Made by a program: the position numbers and the translations under genes. Of a stretch of 64,000 nucleotides of DNA, positions 31,119 to 41,773 are shown piece after piece. How positions within the stretch are numbered: the stretch's first letter is position 1; each line of letters begins with the position of its first letter. The notes beneath the pieces were generated by a model. That model saw only the letters and a program-made list of their open reading frames with translations, did no database searches and had not been told where the DNA came from. The DNA comes from Drosophila persimilis (lineage: Eukaryota; Arthropoda; Insecta; Diptera; Drosophilidae): contig NW_020825348.1 of the NCBI RefSeq assembly GCF_003286085.1, positions 310,001-374,000 of the forward strand. Reading direction: 5' to 3'.

Positions 31119-33632
31119 TTAATTATGTTGTAGGTCCGGATTCCCAGTACTCTGTTCGGGTACTCTGCAATTATCGTATTTACTTGTATTAGATTTCTTC
31201 TTTCGTTTGAATTTTGTTTTATAGTGAGTTATTTTCCTACCCCTATTCTTTTCTTCATAATGTTTTTCGTCTACCTGTCTAATTTCGCCCGTCCTTTTGA
31301 AAGGATTTGTTACTTTAGACTTAACTAGAGGTGATAGTTTATAGCGGGTATCTACTTCATACTCTATGCGGTTTTTATTTAGTTGAGTGATTTTATTCAC
31401 TTTATTTAGTTGTGTGTCATAATCGGGTGAGCCTGCATAAATGAATATATCAGCTGGTGTCCTATTTGTGGTATTATGTTTGGTTTTATGATTATAAGTA
31501 TACAAAATTAATTCAAACTTCGTGAATCTATCTTCTGGGTTATCCTCGCTAGCTATTATTCTTAATTTTTCATTTACTGTTTTATGAAATCTTTCTACGT
31601 CAGCTACTCCATTTTTGCTGGAAGTGATCTCTATTTTGACATTTTCCGCATTCAACCATGCTTGCAATGCTGCGCACATAAAGGCTGAATCTTTGTCGGC
31701 TTTAATTCCCTGTGGCTTGCCCATTTCGTTAAAGACTTTCATGATGGCTCTCTTTGTTTCTAACCAGTCACGACTCTTAACTTCTACAAGGGTAGCGAAT
31801 TTAGAATATACATCAATGCATGATAGGAATTGTTGATTGCCTACCAGATAAAAATCCATGACATACTTTTCTCTGATATTTTGTATTTCCGGGGTGATTT
31901 CGAAGGTTAGATTGGTGTTACGATGCTCTGTTTTAGCAACGTTGCACGTAGGACATTCATTGATAATATTTTGGATTAATTTTTGATAATCGGGGTAGTA
32001 GAATTTTCCTTTAAACCAATTAGTGGTCTTTTCGATACCTGGGTGAAGTAGCTCTTTATGCTTCTTCAATATTTGTTCCTTGAATTCGGAGTAGTTTGGA
32101 ATATCTATGAGTTTGGTACTGGATTTAATCAGTTTTGTGAAGTTATTTGGACTGATTATCTCCAGGAATGCCTTTTGGAACAGTGGGAAGTCTACTTCGT
32201 TATGGAAGTATAGTGCACTCTTTTTGGTACACACATATTCCTTTATTATATCTTTCGCTAATGACTCTGTCATTTCAGTATATGTGATTTTTATCAGTAT
32301 CTGGTGGAAATAGTGGGATATTTCTACCTTATCTTCATTACTTTTAATCAGTTCTATTTGTCTATTATAGTAATTGATTGGTCGCTCTGTAAGTGGAATA
32401 TAATTTGTATTATCTTCTTGCGCGCTATGGACCGTTGCACAATCACTATTAATGGTTTCCCCGAGGAGGTTTTCGTTAATCTTTACTCTTGATAGCGCAT
32501 CGGCTACATGGTTCTCCTTTCCTGGTAAATATTTTATTTTGAAGTCAAATTCATTTAATTTGATCTTCCATCGTTGTAGCTTCATATTTGGCTCCTTGAG
32601 GTTATTCAACCAAATCAAGGGTTTGTGATCACTTAATATCTCAAACGTTCTACCAAACAGGTATGATCTGAAATACTTAGTTGCCCAAACTATGGCTAGT
32701 AATTCCTTTTCTATTGCTGAATAATTGATTTCATGTTCGTTTAAGGTTCTACTTGCATAGCAAATTGGTTTGTGGTCTTGCGACAACACTGCTCCTAATG
32801 CAATGTTACTTGCATCGGTTGTTACCGTAAACATTTTGTTGAAATCTGGGAATGCGAGGATGGGGTCTGAGGTGATAAGTATTTTCAACTTTTCGAAGGC
32901 CTCGACGTATTTTTCCTCGGTTGGGTCTATGACTGCTCGGTTCTTTAACTTGAGTGTCATTGGTTTTGCTATATTAGCAAAATTGGTAATGAATTTCCTA
33001 TAAAATCCACATAAACCTATGAATGATTTTATTTTTGTGGTTGTATCGGGTATTGGGAAGTTTATTATGGCGGATATTTTCTTTGGATTAGGAACTATGC
33101 CGTTAGTTGTTACTACATGGCCTAGGAATTCCGTTTCTTTCTTAAGGAATTCACACTTATCCATTTGAAGTTTGAGGTTTGCATCTCTCAACTTTCCAAA
33201 GACCCTTTTAAGAGACAACAAATGTTCTTCCAATGATGTGGAATAGATAATGATGTCGTCTAGATACACAAGGCAATCTTTGAAGATTAAATCTTCTAAC
33301 AGATTGTTCATGCATCTTTGGAATGTGGTGGGGGCAGTGGTTAGCCCAAGAGGCATACGAGTGAACTCGTAATGACCATGCTTCGTGGAGAAAGCTGTTT
33401 TTGGGATCGAGCTAGGTTCCATGGGAATTTGATGGAATCCCTTAGCTAAATCGATTGTTGTAAAATATTGGCACCTACCTAGTTTATCTAGGATTTCGTC
33501 CATTCTGGGTGTAGGAAATTTGTCCTTGATTGTCACCTCGTTTAGACTTCTATAGTCTACTACCATACGATATTTCTGCTTTCCCGAAGCATCTATCTTC
33601 TTTGGTATCATAGCAATGGTATCATAGCACAA
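31119..33632 (-). CDS. pol: Reverse transcriptase, RNase H and integrase part of errantiviral Pol
   Basis: 837 codons. RT: YRMVVDYRSLNEV, FTTIDLAKGFHQIP, catalytic LVYLDDIIIYS at about residue 120. RNase H: FTVTTDASNIALGAVLSQ, NYSAIEKELLAIVWATKYF, ILSDHKPLIW, LPGKENHVADALSR. Integrase: zinc-binding HPGIEKTTNWF and CPTCNVAKTEHR, then D,D,E residues in DVYSKFATLVEV, GIKADKDSAFMC and GVADVERFHKTVNEK, and a basic C-terminal tail. The first codons lie downstream of a short tandem duplication that separates this frame from the protease-RT start, so this copy cannot make a continuous Pol. All catalytic residues seen are present. Confidence 0.92.
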   Translation of the reverse strand: MCYDTIAMIPKKIDASGKQKYRMVVDYRSLNEVTIKDKFPTPRMDEILDKLGRCQYFTTIDLAKGFHQIPMEPSSIPKTAFSTKHGHYEFTRMPLGLTTAPTTFQRCMNNLLEDLIFKDCLVYLDDIIIYSTSLEEHLLSLKRVFGKLRDANLKLQMDKCEFLKKETEFLGHVVTTNGIVPNPKKISAIINFPIPDTTTKIKSFIGLCGFYRKFITNFANIAKPMTLKLKNRAVIDPTEEKYVEAFEKLKILITSDPILAFPDFNKMFTVTTDASNIALGAVLSQDHKPICYASRTLNEHEINYSAIEKELLAIVWATKYFRSYLFGRTFEILSDHKPLIWLNNLKEPNMKLQRWKIKLNEFDFKIKYLPGKENHVADALSRVKINENLLGETINSDCATVHSAQEDNTNYIPLTERPINYYNRQIELIKSNEDKVEISHYFHQILIKITYTEMTESLAKDIIKEYVCTKKSALYFHNEVDFPLFQKAFLEIISPNNFTKLIKSSTKLIDIPNYSEFKEQILKKHKELLHPGIEKTTNWFKGKFYYPDYQKLIQNIINECPTCNVAKTEHRNTNLTFEITPEIQNIREKYVMDFYLVGNQQFLSCIDVYSKFATLVEVKSRDWLETKRAIMKVFNEMGKPQGIKADKDSAFMCAALQAWLNAENVKIEITSSKNGVADVERFHKTVNEKLRIIASEDNPEDRFTKFELILYTYNHKTKHNTTNRTPADIFIYAGSPDYDTQLNKVNKITQLNKNRIEYEVDTRYKLSPLVKSKVTNPFKRTGEIRQVDEKHYEEKNRGRKITHYKTKFKRKKKSNTSKYDNCRVPEQSTGNPDLQHN

Positions 33633-34385
33633 TAGGGAGAATTCGACTTACGAATGATTCCCTGTCTAATCATATCTTTTATTTGTTGGGTCACTTCCTG
33701 ATCGTGTATTTGAGCATACTTATATGGTCGACGATATACAGGATCTTCGTGATGGGTTTTAATTTCGTGCTTTATAGTGCTAGTGAAGGTCAAAATGTCA
33801 CCTTCTTTATACTGCACGTCCTTAAATTCGTAGAGAACTTTCTTTAGTTTCTCCTTTTCTTCTTCATTTAAATGTTCCAACCTTAGCTGGTTACATTCCC
33901 TTAATTCATTCTCTAATGCGGAAGCGAAGTATTGCTCTCCTTCAGGAGATGGGTCAAGGCACTTGGGTGTAGTTGTATCTTCCTTTGAAGATGACTTATC
34001 ACCTTTGTGTGCGGTCTTGCCGTCGGCAATTGCTTCTCCACTTTGGATGATTGGGTATGACCTTTCTCCTAACGTTACCGTTCCATTTCGGTAATCGATG
34101 ACGGCTTTGCTGGCCATCAAATATTCTCTGCCTAAGAGTATGTCATAATTTTCAGAAAAATTATGAATATAAAATTTTTGTTTTGTCGGACAGGTTTTGG
34201 TTGCATTACGTGTAATGCTCTGAGTCAGACGGACGGGTCCTTTGATGGTATGGACGGTAAGGTTGTCGCTATCGACTTTGGAATCTGTATAGTTTTCTTT
34301 TATTATATTTATCGACGATCCCGAGTCCGCGATACCTCTTAACTTTTTATTATTTACAATTATTTCTATATATGGTCCTCCTCGA
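33608..34385 (-). pseudogene. pol: Protease and RT start of errantiviral Pol
   Basis: In the -1 frame relative to gag, the minus strand opens just before the gag stop with GPYIEIIVNNKKLRGIADSG, giving an aspartic protease with the active-site triplet in ADSGSSINII. It continues through LLGREYLMASKAVIDYRNG to the RT entry, YRRPYKYAQIHDQEVTQQIK and GIIRKSNSPY. The frame ends at a stop near 33608. Two near copies of a 14-base unit (GGTATCATAGCAAT on the plus strand) sit at 33605-33632, and the normal RT entry residues are disturbed there. A gag-pol -1 frameshift is usual in this group. Confidence 0.85.
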
Positions 34386-35310
34386 TTTCTTCCGAGGCAC
34401 TCTGCTGAAAATTTACATCCATTTTCATATGTCCACTTTGGCTTTCCCTAGATCGTTTGACTGGCTGATTCGGTGCACTGGTACCTGCCTGAGTCTGGTT
34501 AATTTGATAGTTAGTGGGATTCTGTGCTCTGCCTTGGTTTAAGGAATTTCTAAATTCATTAAATAATCCTTTATTATTTACTGCATTATTTCCTGAATTA
34601 TTTCGATTCGTTCCATGATTATTTCTGGAAGTATTTGGGCTTTGATTGTTATAATCGTTACTACTATAGCGAGGGTAATAAGTTCCAACGTTCCTACGAT
34701 GGTTATTTCCGTTTCTTGAGTGTTCGTGATTCTTGTTATCATTTACGAAATTTTCGTAGATTCCTAACTCTTGAGCTGATTTTTCTAGTTTAGCCATAGT
34801 AGAAATGTCCTTCTTTGCTAAGATAATGAATAGTCTATTGGGTAGAGCATCTTCTATGGTATGTCTGGTGGCATTTTCCAGAGCGTTTTTAAAGATTATC
34901 TTATTTTCTGCGCTAGTTTCCAGATTTAGTTTGCTTATTATAACATTGGACTTAATTTCTAGTTCCTCTATGAACTTACGAATACTCCCATTGAATTTGG
35001 TGTCGTGTAATTGTTGTAGTAGCGTCTCGTATGGAGTGTGGTTGTTGAATTTGCTGATTAGGGCTTCCTTTAGATCACTCCAGGTGTTGGGTTGAAGGCT
35101 CTGTGATAAAAGTTGTGCTCGTCCGCACAGTTGACCCTCAGTGGCTCCGTACATGATGCTTTGTTGTCGGAGGTCTTCTGTTGGGTACAATCCGGAGATG
35201 TACTCAATTCTGCTTATGAACGAACTCAGACGTTCTTGGCATCCGTCGTATGGTGGAATTTGCCTGATTGACTTCAAGGCTTGGTTCAGGTGTATTTCTG
35301 ATAGCGGCAT
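34366..35310 (-). CDS. gag: Errantiviral Gag
   Basis: 314 codons starting MPLSEIHLNQALKSIRQIPP. Structural protein that assembles the particle. The N-terminal two thirds is the capsid-like part, with RLSSFISRIEYISGL, LISKFNNHTPYETLLQQLH and a helical run ending AKLEKSAQELGIYENF. The rest is an Asn/Arg-rich low-complexity region (SRNNHGTNRNNSGNNAVNNK) that probably binds RNA, since there is no CCHC knuckle, as usual in this group. The ATG is 17 bases after an AT-rich leader, and the stop overlaps the protease frame. Intact by inspection. Confidence 0.9.
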   Translation of the reverse strand: MPLSEIHLNQALKSIRQIPPYDGCQERLSSFISRIEYISGLYPTEDLRQQSIMYGATEGQLCGRAQLLSQSLQPNTWSDLKEALISKFNNHTPYETLLQQLHDTKFNGSIRKFIEELEIKSNVIISKLNLETSAENKIIFKNALENATRHTIEDALPNRLFIILAKKDISTMAKLEKSAQELGIYENFVNDNKNHEHSRNGNNHRRNVGTYYPRYSSNDYNNQSPNTSRNNHGTNRNNSGNNAVNNKGLFNEFRNSLNQGRAQNPTNYQINQTQAGTSAPNQPVKRSRESQSGHMKMDVNFQQSASEEIEEDHI

Positions 35311-35510
35311 GTTGATTTGTTTTTATTTATTGGTTTTTTCTAATATTAATTGAGTTTGAATCGTGTGTAGAATTTTTGGCGGATCTCTTTAGTATTAGCG
35401 TTACTTTTTCTCTGATCACTGTAGGTTATTACGCACTGTAACTGTCACTACGCCAATTGATCGTCTTAAAAAAAGGGTTCACTTTTAACTGAGATCCTAC
35501 CGACTGCGCC
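35311..35510 (-). promoter_or_regulatory. Leader and primer-binding site of the errantivirus
   Basis: On the minus strand TGGCGCAGTCGGTAGGATC (35493-35513) abuts the LTR end and matches the serine-tRNA-type primer site of 17.6/297-like elements. About 180 bp of AT-rich leader separates it from the gag ATG. Confidence 0.85.
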
Positions 35511-36190
35511 AGTTAAATATGCGACACTGCAGTTTGCGTTTTAAAAAAGATTTTATTCTTTCACTTAAACTTAGTGCACATTGATTAGTTATTTCCCCGA
35601 CGATGACTTATGTCTAGTGTCTTGAACGGAATTAACTTATGTTGAGTTCTCCGACGGTGTCGCGATTGACGTTTGTCTTGAACAGAACTGATTTGCCTTC
35701 CCAAATGTAGACTATTTATATGATGATGCTCGGCTTGGGATTCGGATTTGGATTCGGAGGCGTTGGCTTCGACTTCGGCTTTGGAGTTGGAGTACGTGAC
35801 TCGATCGATATGTGGGAAAGGCGGCTTTTGATGAAAGGCTTCCGCTGCGTATGATCGGTGTTGCATTACTTGGGGGTGGCTGAAAATAGGGCCTCTGATT
35901 GGTCAGCTACGATGGCGTGGTTCTTGAGAATCGATTAGTAATTGATCTCTGAAGAGTGGCGTGATTCTAGTGCGGCTGGATTCTAATGCGGCATCTATTG
36001 TTTTATGTTCCACTTCTAGCTTAGGGTGTTTGTTTACATTGCCTGCAATCGGTTACGCGTGGTCCATTTCGAGCGTGAGATTGTTTATGGGGTTTCGAAG
36101 CTGAGAGTGTCGGATTGTTTATAGTATTGTGGGTGCAGGGTAATAGACATAGACAAGGGTATGCGGAGCATGGACTATAGATATGTCACT
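35511..36190 (-). repeat. 5' LTR of the errantivirus (680 bp)
   Basis: Same ends as the 3' LTR (AGTTAAATATGCGACACTG on the plus strand to GATATGTCACT). It drives element transcription leftwards. It lacks the 15-bp unit present in the other LTR; otherwise I see no differences. Followed by ATAT, the right target duplication. Confidence 0.93.
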
Positions 36191-37047
36191 ATATATATAT
36201 TCTTGATCAGCATCAATAGCCGAGTCGACTGAGCACTGTCTGTCTAGTACGCCTAGTGTTCAAAGACTATAAGAGCTAGAGCAACATTTTGTATCCAGAC
36301 TTCTGTGATATGTCACTGTTGCAGTGTATTTCAAAAATTCGCCGCACCCCCTTCCGCCACCACAAAGGACGAAAATCTGTGGCATCCACAATTGTAAAGA
36401 TACGAGAAAACCAAAAACGCAGAATGGAAGAGAATAATTTTATCTTTTAGACGGCAGAACCAGATCGTATCATTATTAAAGCCAGAATGATGAAAACAAT
36501 TTATTTCTCGCTCTGTCTCTCTCTCTCTCTAACACACGCGTTTCATGGTCGGTGTTTCCTATCGCTTAAAGTGAGCGCGTAGATCTCATAGACTATAAGA
36601 GCTAGAGCAATTAAATTTGGTATCCACACTCCTGTGATATCGAACCTACTTTAGTGTATTTCAAAATTTCGCTAGAGCAAAGCTAGAGCTAGTGTGGTAT
36701 CCACACTTCTGTTAGATCTCACTATTACAAGTGTATTTCATAATTTCGCCCTACCCCCTTCCGAACCCACAAAGAACAAAAATCTATGGCATCCACAATT
36801 TTTAAGATACGGGAACTATAAATAAACACAATCATACAGAGTGACCAGATTGCCGAATTTTGATCAGATCGGATTATTATTATAGCCAAAAGTAACAAAT
36901 AAATTTTCCGTCGCTACGCAGCGCTCGATGACACGTTCAGACTTATTTCTGTCTCTCTCGCACATTGCCGCTCAATGTCTGGTGGCGGAGATTTGGGTTT
37001 TTTTCAAGTTTTTGTATTTTTTTGATGGGTTTTCTATGCAAGGCTTT

Positions 37048-38181
37048 TATACCCGATACTCAAAATGAGTATTGGGGTATATTAGATTTGTGGTAAAAGT
37101 GGATGTGTGTAACGTCCAGAAGGAATCGTTTCCGACCCCATCAAGTATACATATTCTTGATCAGCATCAATAGCCGAGTCGATTGAGCCCTGTCTGTCTG
37201 TCCGTCTGTCCGTCCGTCCGTCTGTCCGTCCGTCCGTCTGTCCGTCCCCTTCAGCGCCTAGTGCTCAAAGACTATAAGAGCTATAAGACTATAAACAACG
37301 ATATTTTGGATCCAGACTTCTGTGATATGTCACTGCTACAAAAATATTTCGAAACTTCGCCCCGCCCACTTCCGCCCCAAAAAGGGCGAAAATCTGTGGC
37401 ATCCACAAATTCAAAGATACGAGAACGAGAAAACTAAACGCAGAATCGTAGGGGATGGCTATATCTTCTAGAGTGCAAAATCTGAACCAGATCGTATAAT
37501 TATTATAGCCAGAATCAAGAAAACCATTTCATTCTTTCTCGCTCTGTCTCTCTCTAACACACATGTTTCATGGTCGGTTTTGCCAATTGCAAAATATGAG
37601 TTCAAGGATCTCAGAACATATAAAAGCTAGAGCAACTAAATTTTGTATCCACACTCCTGTGATATCGGACCTTGACCGTTTTGTGTCACAATTTCGCCAC
37701 ACCCCCTTCCGCCCCCGCAAAGGACGAAAATCTGGGGCATCCACAATTCTCAGAGACTATTAAGGCTAGAGTAAACAAATTTTGTATCGGCACTTCTGTT
37801 AGATCTAACTATAAAACGTATATCTCAGAATTTCGCCCCACCCCCTTCCGCCCACACAAAGGACGAAAATCTGTTGCATCCACAATATTGCAGATTCGAG
37901 AAAACTAAAAATCATATATGGCAGAATCATAGAGAATGAACATATCTATCCGGTTGCTGAATCTGGATCAGATCGGATAATTTGTGTAGCCAAAAGCAAG
38001 AAATCAATTTGCAGTGACTATGCAGCGCCCGACGTCACGCTCAGACTGATTTTCTGTCTCTCTCGCACGCACTCTTTGTCGTGTCGTCCGGCGTCTGCCG
38101 GAGGAGAGCCATATTGACTAAGTATCGGGTATAAATGTAGAGTTGCGGTTGCCGCAGAAACTCACAACGTTCCCCCTCGTT
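37048..38181 (+). mobile_element. DINE-1 copy, full length
   Basis: Starts TATACCCGATACTCAAAATG and ends with AAGTATCGGGTATAAATG, a GAGTTGCGG-type hairpin and CGTTCCCCCTCG. It contains an expanded TCCGTCTGTCCGTCCGTCCG tract at 37196-37247 and three internal modules. The first 100 bases are almost identical to copies at 17462, 25059 and 25728, indicating recent amplification of one subfamily. Confidence 0.92.
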
Positions 38182-38572
38182 TTAATGTATAAAAATGGTA
38201 TTTTTTCTTTTTTTAGAGGTAGTGCTTCTTTTTTCACAGAACCATTTGGTTTGGCCATCAGCAACCATCATTGGGTGTTAGAGTATGATCAACGGTTGAC
38301 GTATTGGCTCGCCATAACTTTGGATTACGGCTGGCCCTGACACTGCCGGATGCCTAGAAATGTATTTCCGAGGGGGTGCTTGGTCACTAATATGCGAACT
38401 CTGAATACTCTTGAGGCAGCAAGCCGAAAAGCCAACAGGGCCAATCCAAGTCGGGAGCCTCAGGGAAAACCGGTTACCGAGGTGTCTGGTAAGCGCCTTG
38501 GGACCGTGAAGCAACCCTATCTGGCGGTGCTCCTGTCTCGAAGGATAAGCCGAAGTTTCAGGGAAAAACGAG
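38182..38572. other. Unassigned segment between DINE-1 copies
   Basis: A plus-strand frame (38350-38619, 89 codons) is rich in Arg/Lys and reads RNVFPRGCLVTNMRTLNTLE and ASRKANRANPSREPQGKPV. Part of its end is DINE-1 sequence. It could be a scrap of a retroelement Gag, but I do not recognise the family and the reverse strand also has a frame, so it is not called as a gene. Confidence 0.4.
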
Positions 38573-38925
38573 CGGGAACGTTGTGGGTTGCTGCTGCGAC
38601 CACAATTGTACATTTATAACCGGTGCATAGTCAGTATAGCTGCATTGCGTGCGGGAGAGCCAGAAAACGTGTCTGAACGTGTCGTCGGGCGCTGCGTAGC
38701 AAATGCAAACTTTGTGCGGGTGGAAGGGGGCGGGACGAAATTTTGAAATAAACTTGTAAAAGTGAGGTCTAACTGGAGTGTGTATACAAAATTTGGTTGC
38801 TCTAGTTTTAATAGTCTCTGAGATCTGTGGATGCCACAGACTTTCGTCCTTTGCGGGGGTGGAAGGAGTAGGGCGATATTTTGAAATACACTTGTGCAGG
38901 TTCGATATCACAGGTGTAATATTCG
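38573..38925 (-). mobile_element. DINE-1 fragment, minus orientation
   Basis: Opens with the reversed 3' end (GAACGTTGTGGGTTGCTGCTGCGACCAC) and continues through one or two internal modules (TTTGGTTGCTCTAGTTTTAATAG, GGATGCCACAGACTTTCGTCC). It stops within a module near 38925, so the 5' half is missing. More diverged than the array copies. Confidence 0.85.
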
Positions 38926-41004
38926 ACGCCTGTGGTGCCTTTTTATTTGAATTATCAACGGCTAACTCCAAATTTACAGCCTAAAACTAGGCCGTACGAA
39001 AATTCGGGTTAAAGATCGTGTGAGCTTTGGTAAAGTTTAGCAACAGCTGTTTTGCGACCAAGTGGCAACACTCTAGTATGCCCTTTTTTCGGCCGTGCAT
39101 TATATGTTTTTAAATATTGCTTTGCGTAGATTCTGTATAACAGAAACCGACCATAGAAAGTGTGGAAAAAACGTGGGTTGCTGTATTTGGTAGTCCCAGC
39201 CTCGTTCTTTTTCTCCTCGTGGCCGTCATAGTGACCGGTAGTGCAAACATCTCCGCTTAAAGCCGGCTTCGTACCATTCGAAGGGCAAGCCAAATTCACG
39301 GATCACTGCCAGTGCAACGTGCAAAGATCCTTTCCAGTGCAAAGTGTTAGGTCCACGTCGTGGAGAAAATATATATCCCCAATGCGTTGATCGCCGTCCG
39401 ACAATTGGAAACGAGCGCTCCAGTGGGTTAAGATTTTTCTCAAATAGTGGTGCAATTCTGTTGAGGATTAGCACCACTAGTTTCAACGAATTGGAACGCC
39501 TAGCGGATTGGGTTTTCCCGGAGACCCCTATTGGACACGTGCCCGTACCAAAGTACCACCGGTTGAACCCCCCACCGACGCGTGGATGAGGCAGTAGCCG
39601 AGGGGATTGAATTGATCCTCCAATAAACCAGATCGGTGTGATCTACAATCTTCGCCTGGACAAGTTCGACCCCTGGGGATGATCTGAGTGACGCTTCAAA
39701 TACACCCGTCGCCCCACGCTCGATCTATTTGTGCATGCGTACATAACCTCACGTCGTAGATCGACCACGGTCATTGACCCTTGGCATCGGAAGCAGCTGA
39801 TGTTACCTGTGCCCGGAATAATCTTGTGCCAACTGCAGACCTCGAGTAGGAACTCGGTCTCCAGCCGGGAAGCATCACCTTAGCTCGGATTTAGTTTTAT
39901 GTTCTATCTTTCTGTCGAAATTAGACCCGATATGTGAAACCCTGTTTTTTTATCCGCTTTCTGTTAAACAAAGTTCTTTTGATACGGCAAAAATGTGCAA
40001 AAGCCAAGTAAATCCGGTATAAAAAAAAAGGCAATTCCTGTCCATGGGCTAAGTCGAACTAGACACAAATGAGTAGTGTATTAATACCGATTATTGTTCC
40101 AGTTTTTGATTTTGGTTGCCACGCATTCATCTCATCATCTATGCAGCTACTCATCACAATCACACACATCATCATACTCATCCACCCATCAAATCACCTC
40201 ATCCAACACACAACGAAAGATCTTTTTGCGTGGGAGCCAAAGTTATTAATCGTCTCGTAAGTGATTATAATGAAACAAGTAAGCCATATGAAAAACATGA
40301 ATGTGCGGTAACTATTCGTTGGTCTTCAACCATGATCACGGTGTTATACATATATTACTCATGCCTTTGACGACTATCCATATACCCGGTTTTTGTCTGG
40401 TTTTGGCGCTGACCAAGTTAACGTAATGCAGTTTAAAGTTTTCTTGTTCCTATGATGAACACGTTACATAGCCATGCATGCCACTATATATACACACTCC
40501 TAACCATTTTTATAGATTTAAGATAATTATACCCTACCTCGCCCCTAGGATACTCTTTCGTATATGCTGTATAGTAATACCCTTTACAAGTAAGAAAAAA
40601 TCGAATTACAGGCTTATATTGGCTTAGTTTGGAAATAAACCAAGGCTAAATATATTTTAGCGGAACAATGCAACCTCGTCTGACGGAGATGTGACCCACC
40701 GCAGTCTTTGTTGGAGGGATCCTGTCGATTAGTGGGTGGCCCCGCAGGATCATGGTAGGGTGGGCGTTCTCGCCAATGGGCGATACCGCAGCCAACAAAG
40801 AGCTGACGGGTGATGTTCTTCGTTCATGCTGATCTGTCCCCTTGACCCCCTTTATCTCGTTTCCTAGTATCCTTTCTCGAACTTTTGCCAGAGCTCTGAA
40901 TTGGGAGTAAACTGTCCCCCATGCCCACACCCCGCCGACCAGAGACAAAAGCCGAAGCCAGCGTGTACTTCCCACTCCAGTTTAGTGTACATCGGATCCT
41001 AGAA
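38926..41004. other. About 2 kb of unassigned sequence
   Basis: No recognised element or gene. Weak candidates: a plus-strand frame at 39344-39589 containing SFNELERLADWVFPETPIGHV, which is less repetitive than chance frames and continues upstream of its ATG; and a minus-strand frame at 40646-40975 with SLLAAVSPIGENAHPTMILR. Neither shows a motif I can assign. The stretch around 39030-39080 (AGCAACAGCTGTTTTGCGACC, GTGGCAACACTCT) is promoter-like only in a loose sense. The stretch 40110-40210 is CAT/ATCATC-rich low complexity. Confidence 0.4.
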
Positions 41005-41556
41005 CCTGTACATTGTATGTTACACAGGAGTGTGGATACTCTAGCTCTTATAGTCTCTGAGATCTAGGCGCTCACTTTTAACGATAGGCACAGCCGACTA
41101 TGAATCGTGTGTGTTAGAGAGAGAGACAGAGCGAGAGAAAATTAAATTGTTGTCTTCATTATGGCTATAATAATGATACGATCTGGTTCATATCCTTCAG
41201 TCTAGAAGATATAACCATCCTCTACAATTCTGCGTTTTTGGTTTTCTCGTATCTTTGAAATTGGGGATGCTACAGATTTGTGTTTTTTGTGGGGGCGGAA
41301 AGGGACGCGGCGAAGTTTTGAAATACACTTGTAACAGTGACATATCACAGAAGTCTGAATACAAAATGTCGTTGCTCTAGCTCTTATAGTCTCCGAGCAC
41401 TAGGCGCTCAAAGGGATGGACAGACAGACGGACGGACAGACATTTCTCAATCGACTCGGCTATTGATGCTGATCAAGAATATACATACTTTATACGGTCG
41501 GAAACACTTCCTTCTGGACGTTAAACACATCCACTTTCACCAAAAATCTAATACAC
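41005..41556 (-). mobile_element. DINE-1 fragment, minus orientation
   Basis: Begins within an internal module (ACAGGAGTGTGGATACTCTAG) and runs to the reversed 5' region (GGACGGACAGACATTTCTCAAT, then TTCTGGACGTTAAACACATCC), ending near ACCAAAAATCTAATACACCCC. The 3' hairpin end is missing. Confidence 0.85.
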
Positions 41557-41625
41557 CCCCTGCAACACGGGTCTTCGATGACTTAGCTGCTAGGCATAGT
41601 TGATGACATTGTCATCGAGCATTTA

Positions 41626-41734
41626 CGAAAAATCATGCATTTAATAAGCGGTGATTTTTACCGAAAAAATAATGCATTTTATAAGTGACGATTTTTGTCG
41701 AAAAGTCATGCACTTAATAAGCTATGATTTTTGT
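41626..41734. repeat. Three tandem copies of a 36-bp unit
   Basis: Units starting at 41626, 41662 and 41699, each beginning CGAAAA and sharing ATGCATTTAATAAG and a GATTTTT end. They stop a few bases before the Tc1-like element. It could be a small satellite or part of an older element split by that insertion; only 10 bases lie between the last unit and the insertion site. Confidence 0.75.
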
Positions 41735-41743
41735 CGAAATATA

Positions 41744-41773
41744 CATACACTACTGGCGAAAATAATAAGTACA
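41744..41773 (+). repeat. Left outer terminal inverted repeat of the Tc1-like element
   Basis: CATACACTACTGGCGAAAAT followed by AATAAGTACAC. The inner partner is at 41950-41976. It matches the right end (43340-43368) in inverse orientation with few differences. Confidence 0.85.

Larger units (their letters stand above)
29043..36190 (-). mobile_element. tom/17.6/297-like errantivirus, nearly complete (about 7.15 kb)
   Basis: A Ty3/gypsy errantivirus read right to left: 5' LTR 35511-36190, primer-binding site, gag, pol, env, polypurine tract, 3' LTR 29043-29737. LTR ends AGTGACATAT...TTAACT, the serine-tRNA-type primer site TGGCGCAGTCGGTAGGATC, lack of a Gag zinc knuckle and the env gene place it with the 17.6/297/tom group. 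It is flanked by ATAT on both sides, a 4-bp target duplication as usual for these elements. LTRs look identical apart from a 15-bp length difference, so insertion is recent. Gag and env are open; pol carries one visible break near 33620. Confidence 0.93.
28951..37020 (+). mobile_element. DINE-1 copy split by the errantivirus (28951-29042 and 36187-37020)
   Basis: The left piece starts within the element (GAAATGAGTATAGGGTATAT) and runs to CCCCATAAAGTACATAT. The right piece resumes ATATATATATTCTTGATCAGC, continuing the standard DINE-1 order. It is more diverged than the array copies, with extra internal duplication near 36660-36720, and lacks a clear 3' hairpin, so it is an older copy. Confidence 0.88.

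Noticed and set aside
39030..39080. Possible host promoter (GTGGCAACACTCT resembling a fly core-promoter motif)
   Set aside because: The match is loose and no credible transcription unit follows.
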